Assembly (NCBI GenBank): GCA_021324045.1
Contig: JAJPJV010000052.1
Coordinates: 1 to 64,000, forward strand
DNA length: 64,000 bases
Direction: 5' to 3'
Source: Actinomycetota bacterium
GTDB lineage: Bacteria; Actinomycetota; Acidimicrobiia; Acidimicrobiales; RAAP-2
A program made the position numbers and the translations under genes. The notes under the pieces are model-generated. The model saw only the letters and a program-made list of their open reading frames with translations, was not told the DNA's origin and made no database searches. Every line of letters begins with the position of its first letter. Within the stretch, counting starts at the first letter, position 1. Of the stretch, positions 52,796 to 60,729 are shown in pieces.

Positions 52796-53740
52796 CTAGC
52801 ACGGCCTCACGCTGCGTTCGCTCGGCCAGTTGGCTTGGAACAGGTGCCACTGTTCGGGCGCACGCCGGATGTACCCCTCGAGATGGCGAGTGATCTCTTG
52901 GGTAATTCGGGCCACGTCAGCTCGGAACGAACCGGTCCGAGCGGTGTCGATGGGCTCGGAGACGACGCCTGTGTGCAGCTTTCCCGGCCCGCTGTACACA
53001 GCGGCGGTGAGCAGGACCGCCCCGGTGCGCAGCGCGAGCGTCGCAGGGCCAGCTGGCAGCGTCGTGCGTTCGCCGAAGAATTCGACCTCCACGCCGGTTC
53101 CGAGGAGGTCACGATCGCAGAGCAGGCCCACGAGGCCGCCGTTTCGCAAGGTGCGCAGCAACGCACCCCCGGAGCTCTCCGCGAGCGGCACGATCGTCAG
53201 CCCGAGGGCCTCGCGCTGCTCGATGAACCATTCGAACAACTCGGGCGGCTCGAGTTGCTCTGCCACGCTGGTCATGGGGTACCCGATCGCCGCCAAGAAC
53301 GCACCACCCCAGTCCCAGCTCCCGAGATGGGGCAGCGCCATCACCACTCCTCGTCCCGAGGCCATGCCTGCTCGCAGGTGTTCCAACCCTCGCTCGACGA
53401 CCATGCGCCTGCAGATCAGGTCCTGGTCGAGCGCCGGCAGACGAGCCCCCTCGACCCAGTAGCGCGTATAGGCACGAAACGCCCGGCGGGTGAGGTGCCG
53501 AACGACGCGAGGAGCCGGCTCAGCGCCTGGCGCACCCTGGGCGAGGACCCGCCGGATGTGCGCCGCTGCGTACGCGCGCGCTGCCGATTTTCGAGTGGCA
53601 AGCACCTCTCCCACCGCCGTCGCCACCCCGACTGCCACGGGTTCGGGCAATCGCTGGAGCGCTGCGCCCAGGAGCGTATAGGTGTAGTAGTGCGTCTTGG
53701 CTCGCCAATCCCCCGACGGGCGCCGCCGTCGTTTGCTCAT
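52796..53740 (-). CDS. Phosphatidylinositol mannoside acyltransferase-like (LpxL family)
   Basis: A 314-residue membrane-associated acyltransferase matching the PIM acyltransferase PatA by position and motifs. The HxxxxD catalytic pair is in MALPHLGSWDWGGAFLAA. It is followed by EQLEPPELFEWFIEQREALG, LLCDRDLLGTGVEVEFFGE and LPAGPATLALRTGAVLL, and the late EQWHLFQANWP. It would add a fatty acyl chain to PIM mannose. It has no N-terminal TM, only an amphipathic YYTYTLLGAALQRLPEPVAV. It sits between pgsA (98 bases upstream) and pimA. Confidence 0.9.
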   Translation of the reverse strand: MSKRRRRPSGDWRAKTHYYTYTLLGAALQRLPEPVAVGVATAVGEVLATRKSAARAYAAAHIRRVLAQGAPGAEPAPRVVRHLTRRAFRAYTRYWVEGARLPALDQDLICRRMVVERGLEHLRAGMASGRGVVMALPHLGSWDWGGAFLAAIGYPMTSVAEQLEPPELFEWFIEQREALGLTIVPLAESSGGALLRTLRNGGLVGLLCDRDLLGTGVEVEFFGERTTLPAGPATLALRTGAVLLTAAVYSGPGKLHTGVVSEPIDTARTGSFRADVARITQEITRHLEGYIRRAPEQWHLFQANWPSERSVRPC

Positions 53741-53838
53741 TGCGCGCGGCTCATCCCTCGCGGCGTTCCTCGGTGGCCACTGCTGCAGCGATCAGTCTCG
53801 TGTCCGAACACGACCTATGTGGCAACGAAGGGTACGTC

Positions 53839-54720
53839 TCAACGATCGAGCGCGTCGCGGTCGCGACCGACTCTCCCAGCAAACCCCTTGCCCGCAAGCC
53901 GGCGCCCGCGCTCGAGCAAGGGGCGACCCCCGCTTCGCACGAGGACCCCGCGTCGGCGCCCGCGCACCTTCGTCACCGGCCGGAACGGTCGCAGTGGTTC
54001 GAGCGAACGCGCCAGTGTCGGGGGGAACCCGGTCCCCTCGGGGCGGCTCAGGTGGCGCGAGGGATCCCACCCTTCGCGCCAACGGCCGACACGCGACCGC
54101 CGGGGCTCCCGCGTCCGCCGCCGATCGCGCGGACGCTCGGGTCCATCCAGAGCGCGCCACACTCGGACAAAACGTCCGCCCGCGGTCAAGGTCGTGAGCC
54201 CCAGCAGCGCCCAGAGGTCCGGAACGAGCAGCCAAGAAGCCAGAAAACCTGCGCCGAGCAGGACCATGCGCTCTGCCCGCTCCATGAGACCGCCTTTTGC
54301 GGCGACGCCGAGCGCCTCAGCCTTGGCACGTTGATAGGACACCAGGGCAGTCGCCGCGAGGACGGCAAGGGGCAAGAGGGCCAGGTGACCCTCATGGGCC
54401 GATACCAGATACCACGTCACCCCTCCCATCAGGATCGCATCAGCGACGCGGTCGCTGACCGAGTCGAAGAAGGCACCGCGCTGGGAGGCGGTCCCCGCTG
54501 CCTTGGCGACCGGCCCGTCAAGAAGGTCATGGAACCCGGTGAGCGCGAGCAACCCGATCGCGAGGTGGAGGTGACCCGTGCCCACGGTCACCGCCGTGGC
54601 GACCGCAGAGAGGAGGCCAGTGGCGGTGAGGACATCTGCAGTAAGGCCCCGCCGGTGCAGGGCGCGCCCAACAGGTGCCGTACGGCGGTCCACCGCTTCG
54701 CGCCAGCGACCGTCGAGCAT
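53839..54720 (-). CDS. pgsA: CDP-alcohol phosphatidyltransferase, likely phosphatidylinositol phosphate synthase
   Basis: Condenses CDP-diacylglycerol with inositol phosphate at the membrane. The 293-residue product has the family metal motif as DLLDGPVAK, eight residues, G, three, D, three, D (GAFFDSVSD). The usual Arg of DGxxAR is Lys here, a conservative change at a normally invariant position. TM segments include TGLLSAVATAVTVG, LHLAIGLLALTGF and LALLPLAVLAATAL. An Arg-rich cytoplasmic tail of about 95 residues is extra. The ATG at 54720 has GAGGA four bases upstream and TACCGT seven bases upstream. It heads the pgsA-acyltransferase-pimA unit. Confidence 0.9.
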   Translation of the reverse strand: MLDGRWREAVDRRTAPVGRALHRRGLTADVLTATGLLSAVATAVTVGTGHLHLAIGLLALTGFHDLLDGPVAKAAGTASQRGAFFDSVSDRVADAILMGGVTWYLVSAHEGHLALLPLAVLAATALVSYQRAKAEALGVAAKGGLMERAERMVLLGAGFLASWLLVPDLWALLGLTTLTAGGRFVRVWRALDGPERPRDRRRTREPRRSRVGRWREGWDPSRHLSRPEGTGFPPTLARSLEPLRPFRPVTKVRGRRRGVLVRSGGRPLLERGRRLAGKGFAGRVGRDRDALDR

Positions 54721-54727
54721 CGTCCTC

Positions 54728-54733
54728 ACGGTA
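54728..54733 (-). promoter_or_regulatory. -10 hexamer of pgsA
   Basis: TACCGT on the minus strand, seven bases before the pgsA ATG. GAGGA lies inside the 7-base gap, so if transcription starts within the gap it would not function as a full Shine-Dalgarno. Confidence 0.5.
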
Positions 54734-54775
54734 TCACCAGGTCGATCACGCCGAGCCGGGACGCCAGGCGGCGCC

Positions 54776-54806
54776 TTGGCCGGGATCGCCGGATGAACCC
54801 TAAGCT
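54776..54806 (+). promoter_or_regulatory. Possible promoter of the EF-G-like gene
   Basis: TTGGCC at 54776-54781 and TAAGCT at 54801-54806, 19 bases apart. It would give a leader of about 60 bases. Unlike the leaderless genes nearby, this leader contains a palindrome and a good Shine-Dalgarno (GAGGAGG) eight bases before the GTG. Confidence 0.4.
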
Positions 54807-54816
54807 CGCGCCAGGT

Positions 54817-54836
54817 CGAGCTCGGCACCGAGCTCG
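54817..54836 (+). repeat. 20-base palindrome in the leader of the EF-G-like gene
   Basis: CGAGCTCGG, two bases, CCGAGCTCG. The 9-base arms are perfect and the 2-base loop is too tight for a full RNA hairpin, which favours a protein-binding site, though a slightly opened hairpin is possible. It lies about 10 bases after the candidate -10. Confidence 0.55.
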
Positions 54837-54873
54837 CCGGTGGGGCGCTTCCGAGCGAGAGGAGGGGCGAATC

Positions 54874-56907
54874 GTGACGAACGTGTCCACCTCGATGATC
54901 CGCAACGTGGCCCTCGTTGGCCACCACGCGGCCGGCAAGACCACCCTGGCCGAGGCATTGCTCGTCGCGACGGGTGCGATCTCGCGCCTCGGATCGATCG
55001 AGAAGGGCACGACCGTCTGCGATTTCGAGCCCGAGGAGGTTCAGCGGCACCTCTCTGTGTCCCTGGCCTCGGCCCCGTTCTTCCTCGACGGGACCAAGGT
55101 CAACCTGCTCGACGCGCCCGGTTACGCGGACTTCGCAGGAGAGTCCGCCATCGCGCTCGCTGTCACTGACCTGGCGGTGATCGTCGTCAGCGCCACCGAC
55201 GGGGTTCAAGCGCAGACCGAGGATGCATGGCGCATGGCGGCAGCACACGGCATGCCTCGTTTGATCGTCGTGACCAAGCTGGATCGGGAACGGGCGAACT
55301 TCCACCAAACGCTCGCCGACATCCGCTCGGCTTTCGGTTCCGGTGTCACTGCCATCGAGATGCCGATCGGGGCTGAGAGCGCCTTTCATGGGATCCTCGA
55401 CCTCCTCGATGGCACTGCGACCTTCTATGAGCGCGGCGCGACGCCGCCGGTTCGGGGAACCGCTGGCCCGGTCCCCGAGGACCTCGCCGCTGCCGAACAC
55501 GACAGTGGCGAGGCACTGGTCGAAGGCATCGTCGTCGGCGACGACGCGCTCATGGCCCGATACCTCGATGGCGAGACGATCGAACGCCGGGAGTTGCAAG
55601 CGGCACTGGCAAGTGGCGTGGCCTCGGGATCGGTTTTCCCGGTCGTCTGCTGCTCTGGCACCACTGGCGTCGGTGTGGACCGGCTGGCCCGCCACCTGGC
55701 CGAGCTTGCGCCTCCCCCGGATCACGCGAAGCCAATGACCGTGCTCGCCGGCGAGACAACGACCGAGGTGCGCGCCGATCCCGCGGGGGAACCGCTCGCG
55801 GTCGTCTTCAAGACGATGTCGGATGCCCATGCGGGCAAGGTTTCCCTGTGCAAGGTCGTCTCGGGCACCCTCCGGCCCGACATGGTGCTCGTGAACTCAC
55901 GGACACGTGCCGAAGAGCGCCTGCACGTGCTCGAGCTCCTCCGCGGCCATCACAGCTCACCGGTCGACGAGGCCGTCGCCGGCGACTTCGTCGGCGTCCC
56001 GCGACTGGGAGGAACCCGAACCGGCGACACGCTCGCTCCCAAAGGCAAGCCCGTCGTCGTCGTGCTCCCCGAGCCGGAGCCGGCAGGCTTGTCAATGGCC
56101 GTGAGACCGGTCTCAAGAACAGACGAGGACAAGCTCATGTCCGCACTCAACCGGCTCCGGGAGGAAGACCCTGCGCTGTCGGTCACCCGGGTCGACGAGA
56201 CGCACCAGACGGTCCTTCAGGTCACCGGCGAAGTCCACCTCGCGGTCACCTGCGACCGCCTGGCTCGAAAGTTCGGGGTTGCGGTTGAGCGCGAGGAGGT
56301 GATCGTCCCCTATCGCGAGACCATCACCCAGCCCGCGGAAGCCGAGGGGCGTTACAAGAAGCAGACCGGTGGGCACGGCCAGTTCGGAGTCGTCCATCTC
56401 CGGATCCAACCATTGGAGCGAGGCAAGGGGTTCGAGTTCCACGATGAGGTCGTCGGTGGCGCGATCCCGCGGCAATACATCCCCGCAGTCGAGAAGGGCG
56501 TCCTCGAAGCGATGGAGCAAGGTGGGGTCTCCGGTTACCCCGTCGTCGACGTCTCGGTGACCTGCGATGATGGCAAGTACCACCCAGTGGACTCCTCAGA
56601 GTTGAGCTTCAAGATGGCAGGAGCGCTCGCGTTCCGAGCCGCCTTGGAGAAAGCAGGCCCGGTTGTCCTTGAACCGATCTCCCGTCTCGAAGTCACGATC
56701 CCTGGTGATTTCCAAGGCGACGTCCTCGGCGACCTCCACGCGCGACGCGGCCGGGTCTTGGGAACCGACCCCGGTGAGGACGGGTTCCAGACGATCACCG
56801 CGATGGTGCCGACCGCGAGCCTCGCCCGGTATGCAGTCGATCTCCGCGCGCTGACCGGGGGCCGAGGCCGGTTCCGGGCTGTGCATGACCACTACGACTT
56901 CAAGTAG
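54874..56907 (+). CDS. EF-G-like translation GTPase (FusA2 type)
   Basis: A 677-residue five-domain relative of elongation factor G. G1 is GHHAAGKTTL instead of AHIDAGKTT. G3 is LLDAPGYADF, with Tyr in place of the catalytic His of DTPGH. G4 is VVTKLD instead of NKxD. Domain II has FKTMSDAHAGKVSLCKVVSG; domain IV has GRYKKQTGGHGQFGVVHLRI and AVEKGVLEAMEQGG; domain V has LEPISRLEVTIPGDFQGDVL. It resembles the second, non-essential EF-G of actinomycetes rather than the main factor. The GTG at 54874 follows GAGGAGG. It is the only plus-strand gene within the pgsA-HIT-thrS block. Function in translation is inferred. Confidence 0.9.
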   Translation: MTNVSTSMIRNVALVGHHAAGKTTLAEALLVATGAISRLGSIEKGTTVCDFEPEEVQRHLSVSLASAPFFLDGTKVNLLDAPGYADFAGESAIALAVTDLAVIVVSATDGVQAQTEDAWRMAAAHGMPRLIVVTKLDRERANFHQTLADIRSAFGSGVTAIEMPIGAESAFHGILDLLDGTATFYERGATPPVRGTAGPVPEDLAAAEHDSGEALVEGIVVGDDALMARYLDGETIERRELQAALASGVASGSVFPVVCCSGTTGVGVDRLARHLAELAPPPDHAKPMTVLAGETTTEVRADPAGEPLAVVFKTMSDAHAGKVSLCKVVSGTLRPDMVLVNSRTRAEERLHVLELLRGHHSSPVDEAVAGDFVGVPRLGGTRTGDTLAPKGKPVVVVLPEPEPAGLSMAVRPVSRTDEDKLMSALNRLREEDPALSVTRVDETHQTVLQVTGEVHLAVTCDRLARKFGVAVEREEVIVPYRETITQPAEAEGRYKKQTGGHGQFGVVHLRIQPLERGKGFEFHDEVVGGAIPRQYIPAVEKGVLEAMEQGGVSGYPVVDVSVTCDDGKYHPVDSSELSFKMAGALAFRAALEKAGPVVLEPISRLEVTIPGDFQGDVLGDLHARRGRVLGTDPGEDGFQTITAMVPTASLARYAVDLRALTGGRGRFRAVHDHYDFK

Positions 56908-56963
56908 GGATCTGCCCGGAACCAAACGGTCCCTTCCCAGCAACGAGCCCTCGCGCCAGGACC

Positions 56964-57518
56964 TCAGTGGGAGGAAGGCCAGGCTGCCGTCAATGTCTTC
57001 CACGCACCCTCGAGCGTCTCAGGGATGACGCGCACTCCGGCAACGGTCGTCATGAAGTTCGTGTCGCCCAGCCAGCGCGGAAGCACGTGAAGGTGCACGT
57101 GCTCGGGGATCCCCGCTCCTGCGGCCTTGCCGAGATTGGCTCCTAGGTTCACCCCGTCGGGGCGGTACCCCGCGATGATGGCATCGACCGCCGACCGGGT
57201 CGTCTCCCAAAGTTCTGCGGACTCTGCAGGCGACAGGTCGTGCAGGGGGCCGACGTGCCGCACCGGCATGACGAGGAGATGGCCGCTCGCGTAAGGGTAC
57301 GCATTCAAGACCGCGACCGAGCGCTCGCCGCGCCACACGATCCCATTGTCCACAGATGGGGGGCCACTCGCCACGATCCGGCAGAACACGCACTCCGCCG
57401 TCGGCAGTGCTTCGTGCGAGGAACGGCTGCCAGCCTCAGCCTCCTTGGCGGGGGCGGTCACGGCCGCGACGTACTCCTTCCGCCAGCCCGCCCACAGTTG
57501 GCGCAATCCCTCACTCAT
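56964..57518 (-). CDS. HIT-family nucleotide hydrolase/transferase
   Basis: A 184-residue histidine-triad protein. The triad is EHVHLHVLPRW (His-x-His-x-His), preceded by VFCRI with a zinc-type Cys pair (CVFC), the substrate strand NAYPYASGHLLVMPVRHV, and NLGKAAGAGIPEH. The family acts on dinucleoside polyphosphates such as Ap4A. About 40 residues precede the HIT core. Its ATG overlaps the thrS stop (ATGA), and in Mycobacterium the same gene follows thrS and precedes pgsA; here the EF-G-like gene separates it from pgsA. Confidence 0.9.
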   Translation of the reverse strand: MSEGLRQLWAGWRKEYVAAVTAPAKEAEAGSRSSHEALPTAECVFCRIVASGPPSVDNGIVWRGERSVAVLNAYPYASGHLLVMPVRHVGPLHDLSPAESAELWETTRSAVDAIIAGYRPDGVNLGANLGKAAGAGIPEHVHLHVLPRWLGDTNFMTTVAGVRVIPETLEGAWKTLTAAWPSSH

Positions 57519-59605
57519 CGAAGCACCCTCGCCTGCTCCGGACTTCCCCGAGCCTCGATCTCGGCCTGGATCATCGCCACCACCGCGTCGAGTGGAACCC
57601 CGCGCTCGGGTCGCTCCGAGCCTCGCCGGTTCAGCCCGACAGTGCCCGCTTCCACGTCGGAGCCGCCCACCACGAGGATGTAGGGGAGCTTCGCCAGCTT
57701 GGCGCGCCGCACACGGGCATTCAGTGGCTCGTCCGCACCCTCGACGGCCACCCTGATGCCGGCGCCCCGCAGCGCCTGCGCGACCAGGTCCGCATATGCC
57801 TGATGATCACCCGCCACCGGAAGCACACGCACCTGCTCGGGCATGAGCCATGTGGGAAGTGCCCCCGCGTAATGCTCGAGCAGGATCGCCATGAAGCGCT
57901 CCACCGATCCGAACAGCGCCCGATGCAACATGGCCGGCCGGCGCCGCGTGTTGTCCGGTGCCACGTAGGAGAGGTCAAAGCGTCGCGGAAGCTGGTAGTC
58001 GAGTTGCACGGTCGAGATCTGGTGATGCCTCCCGATGGCGTCCCGTGCCTGCACCGAGATCTTCGGGCCGTAGAAGGCACCACCCCCTTCGTCGGGCACG
58101 AGCGCAAGCCCCATCTCGGCAGCAACCGAGCGCAACAGCTCGGTGGCTTCTTCCCACTCTTCATCGGCCCCAACCGCCTTTTCCCCCGGCCGGGTCGAGA
58201 GCTCAAGATAGGTGTCGCTCAGACCGAACTGCTCGAGGACGTCGAGGACGAACTCGAGCACGGAGCGGATCTCAGCGGGAAGTTGCTCACGCGCGCAGAA
58301 GATGTGCGAGTCATCCATCGTCATCCCACGGACGCGGGTGAGCCCGTGCACCACCCCTGACTTTTCGTGGCGGTAGACCGTACCGAGCTCGAAGAGACGC
58401 AGTGGGAGCTCCCGGTACGAACGCTGACGGCTCTTGTACACGAGGATGTGGAATGGGCAGTTCATCGGCTTGAGGTAGTACTGCTGGCCGCCCTCGAGGT
58501 CCATCGGCGGGTACATGCCCTCGGCAAAGGACTGCAGGTGTCCGGAGGTCTCGAAGAGCTCCTTGTGGGCGATGTGCGGGGTGTAGACGAACTCGTAACC
58601 AGCAGCCGCATGACGAGCTCTGGAGTAGTCCTCCATGACCCGGCGAAGCAGACCACCGCGCGGATGGAACACCGGCAGCCCGGAACCGATCTCGTCGGGG
58701 AACGAGAACAAGTCCAGCTCGATGCCCAGCTTGCGATGGTCGCGCCGCTCGGCCTCTTCGAGGCGGTACAGGTATTCCGACAGCGCTGCTTCCGACGGCC
58801 AGGCCGTCCCGTAGATCCGTTGCAGCTGCGGTCGCCGTTCGTCGCCTCGCCAGTACGCGCCGGCTACGCGCATCAACTTGAAGTGTCCGAGGTGACCGGT
58901 GGAGGGGACATGGGGGCCACGGCACAGATCGACAAAGGCGCCGTCTGAGGGTGTCCTGGCGCCACTGCCGGCTTCGTTGCGGTAGACCGAGACCCCCCCG
59001 GCGGCAGCCTCCTTCGACGACGCGTCGAGCTCGTCGGCTCCGGCCCGTACCGCCTCGATGATCTCTTGCTTGTAGGGCTGTCCTGCAAAGAGCGCCAACG
59101 CCGCGTCAAAGGAGAGCTCTTGTCGCACGAAGGATTGGTCCTCGGCGACGATCGCCCGCATGGCCTCTTCGATCCGGGCGAGATCTTCTTCGCTGAAATG
59201 CTCTCCCCGGGGCAGCTCGAAGTCGTAGTAGAAGCCGTCGTCGATGACCGGTCCGATCGCGTAACGGGCGCCCGGCCACAGCCGGAGCACTGCCTGGGCC
59301 AGCACGTGTGCCGTCGAGTGCCGAAGGATCGCGAGCCCCTCGGCCGAAGATGCGCTCACCAACGCGACCTCGGCGCCGTCTTCGAGCGCCGTGGCGAGAT
59401 CGACCACTCGACCGTCGACCACTGCTGCGATGGCCTCGCCGGAACGGTTCCGACCGTTCCTTGCGACGAGGTCCGCAGCGGTCGCTCCCCGAGACAGCGT
59501 GACGGTCGAACCGTCGGCGAGCCGAACCTCGATCGTCGCCCCGACATCCCTCTTGCCAGCCTCGCTGAGGGATGCCCCCGTCGGCGATTCCATCCCCTCG
59601 GTCAC
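57515..59605 (-). CDS. thrS: Threonyl-tRNA synthetase
   Basis: Charges tRNA-Thr; 696 residues. It has an N-terminal TGS domain (IEVRLADGSTVTLSRGATAADLV), the editing domain with HSTAHVLAQAVLRLWP and YYDFELPRGEHFSEEDL, and LCRGPHVPSTGHL. Class II catalytic motifs are FSFPDEIGSGLPVFHPRGG, YLKPMNCPFHILVYKSRQ, YRHEKSGVVHGLTRVRG and the motif 3 area GSVERFMAILLEHYAG. The anticodon domain is VRVLPVAGDHQAYADLV. The GTG at 59605 overlaps the mshC stop (GTGA); an ATG four codons later is an alternative. Confidence 0.97.
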   Translation of the reverse strand: MTEGMESPTGASLSEAGKRDVGATIEVRLADGSTVTLSRGATAADLVARNGRNRSGEAIAAVVDGRVVDLATALEDGAEVALVSASSAEGLAILRHSTAHVLAQAVLRLWPGARYAIGPVIDDGFYYDFELPRGEHFSEEDLARIEEAMRAIVAEDQSFVRQELSFDAALALFAGQPYKQEIIEAVRAGADELDASSKEAAAGGVSVYRNEAGSGARTPSDGAFVDLCRGPHVPSTGHLGHFKLMRVAGAYWRGDERRPQLQRIYGTAWPSEAALSEYLYRLEEAERRDHRKLGIELDLFSFPDEIGSGLPVFHPRGGLLRRVMEDYSRARHAAAGYEFVYTPHIAHKELFETSGHLQSFAEGMYPPMDLEGGQQYYLKPMNCPFHILVYKSRQRSYRELPLRLFELGTVYRHEKSGVVHGLTRVRGMTMDDSHIFCAREQLPAEIRSVLEFVLDVLEQFGLSDTYLELSTRPGEKAVGADEEWEEATELLRSVAAEMGLALVPDEGGGAFYGPKISVQARDAIGRHHQISTVQLDYQLPRRFDLSYVAPDNTRRRPAMLHRALFGSVERFMAILLEHYAGALPTWLMPEQVRVLPVAGDHQAYADLVAQALRGAGIRVAVEGADEPLNARVRRAKLAKLPYILVVGGSDVEAGTVGLNRRGSERPERGVPLDAVVAMIQAEIEARGSPEQARVLR

Positions 59606-60729
59606 TTCTCGAGCCTCACTCCGAGCAATCGAGCCCCCGCGGCAACGGACCGGCCGCTCGCTGCAAGCTCGTCGAGCTCCTCGAGCGCCCCGACGGTATC
59701 GAGGTCGTCGTCGAGGCGTTCCCGGACAACCTGCAGTGCACGGCCGTCGTCGATCCGACTCTGCACCCTCCGCCATCGATCAAGTCGCTCGGCGGCGACC
59801 GACAGGTCGTCGGAGTCCCACTCCCAGTCGCCGCGGTAGTGGTGGCCGAGCAGCGCCAGGCGGATCGCCATCGGCACCCAGTCCTTCAGCAGATCACCCA
59901 CAAACACCAGGTTCCCAAGCGATTTGGACATCTTCTCCCCGCCGAGCTCGACCAGTCCCACGTGCAACCAGTGCCGGACGAACGGCTTGCCTGTCACCGC
60001 CTCGGATTGCGCAGTCTCACACTCGTGATGGGGGAACACGAGGTCCCTGCCTCCTCCGTGGAGATCGACCGTCTCGCCCAGCTCCCGCATCGCCAGCGCC
60101 GAGCACTCGATGTGCCATCCCGGGCGGCCTGGCCCCCAGCGCGAGTCCCAGGACGGCTCGTCAGGGAGCGATCGCTGCCACAGCACGAAGTCAAGCGGAT
60201 CGCGTTTGTTCGGGTCGTCGGGGTTGCCGCCGTGCTCCGCAGCCAACGCGAGCATCGAGTCGCGGTCGAGCCTGCTCAGCTTCCCGAACCCGGCGAACGT
60301 CGAGACGTCGAAATAGACCTGGTCGCCGGCCTGGTAGGCATGACCGCGCTCGAGGGCCGCACCGATCAAGGACAAGATCTTGGGGATCGCCGAGGTCGCC
60401 CGCGGCTCTGACCACACCGGGAGCAGACCCAGCGCGCTCATGTCGGCATCAAAGCGAGCCATCTCTTCGGCGGCCAGGTCGAGATAGTGCACGCCGAGCT
60501 CACGCGCCTTGCGCAGGATGTCGTCGTCGACATCGGTGACGTTACGAACGCATCGAGTCTCGACCCCGAGGTCCGCAAGCCGGCGCTGGAGGATGTCGAA
60601 GGTGAGGAACACTGCGGCATGCCCCATGTGGGCCGCGTCGTACGGCGTGATCCCGCAGGTGTAGATCGTGGTGCTCTGACCGGGGTCAAAGGGAACGACC
60701 TCCCGGCGGGCAGTGTCGTAAAGGCGCAT
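59602..60729 (-). CDS. mshC: Cysteine:glucosaminyl-inositol ligase MshC
   Basis: Ligates cysteine to GlcN-Ins in mycothiol synthesis with ATP, as a CysRS homologue. The 375-residue product has the zinc Cys and MshC signature TTIYTCGITPYDAAHMGHA (HIGH motif HMGH), RNVTDVDDDIL, PGWHIECSAL, HGGGRDLVFPHHECETAQS and GGEKMSKSLGN (KMSKS). The anticodon-binding domain of CysRS is absent, and GITPYDAAH rather than GPTVYD supports MshC over CysS. At 375 residues it is slightly shorter than the mycobacterial enzyme of about 410. Its ATG overlaps the fno stop by one base. The pairing with mshD at 14361 supports the assignment. Confidence 0.93.
   Translation of the reverse strand: MRLYDTARREVVPFDPGQSTTIYTCGITPYDAAHMGHAAVFLTFDILQRRLADLGVETRCVRNVTDVDDDILRKARELGVHYLDLAAEEMARFDADMSALGLLPVWSEPRATSAIPKILSLIGAALERGHAYQAGDQVYFDVSTFAGFGKLSRLDRDSMLALAAEHGGNPDDPNKRDPLDFVLWQRSLPDEPSWDSRWGPGRPGWHIECSALAMRELGETVDLHGGGRDLVFPHHECETAQSEAVTGKPFVRHWLHVGLVELGGEKMSKSLGNLVFVGDLLKDWVPMAIRLALLGHHYRGDWEWDSDDLSVAAERLDRWRRVQSRIDDGRALQVVRERLDDDLDTVGALEELDELAASGRSVAAGARLLGVRLEK

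Noticed and set aside
53740-54873. Upstream extension of the EF-G-like frame to 1055 residues
   Set aside because: It is antisense to pgsA and lacks similarity. The GTG at 54874 has a strong Shine-Dalgarno.
54721-55830. Long upstream extension of the pgsA frame
   Set aside because: It runs antisense through the EF-G-like GTPase domain. The pgsA ATG at 54720 has its own promoter-like hexamer and the conserved start.
56908-56963. Possible terminator hairpin between the EF-G-like gene and the HIT gene
   Set aside because: GGGATC and GGTCCC could pair weakly across 15 bases, but the stem is short, includes a wobble and has no U-tract.
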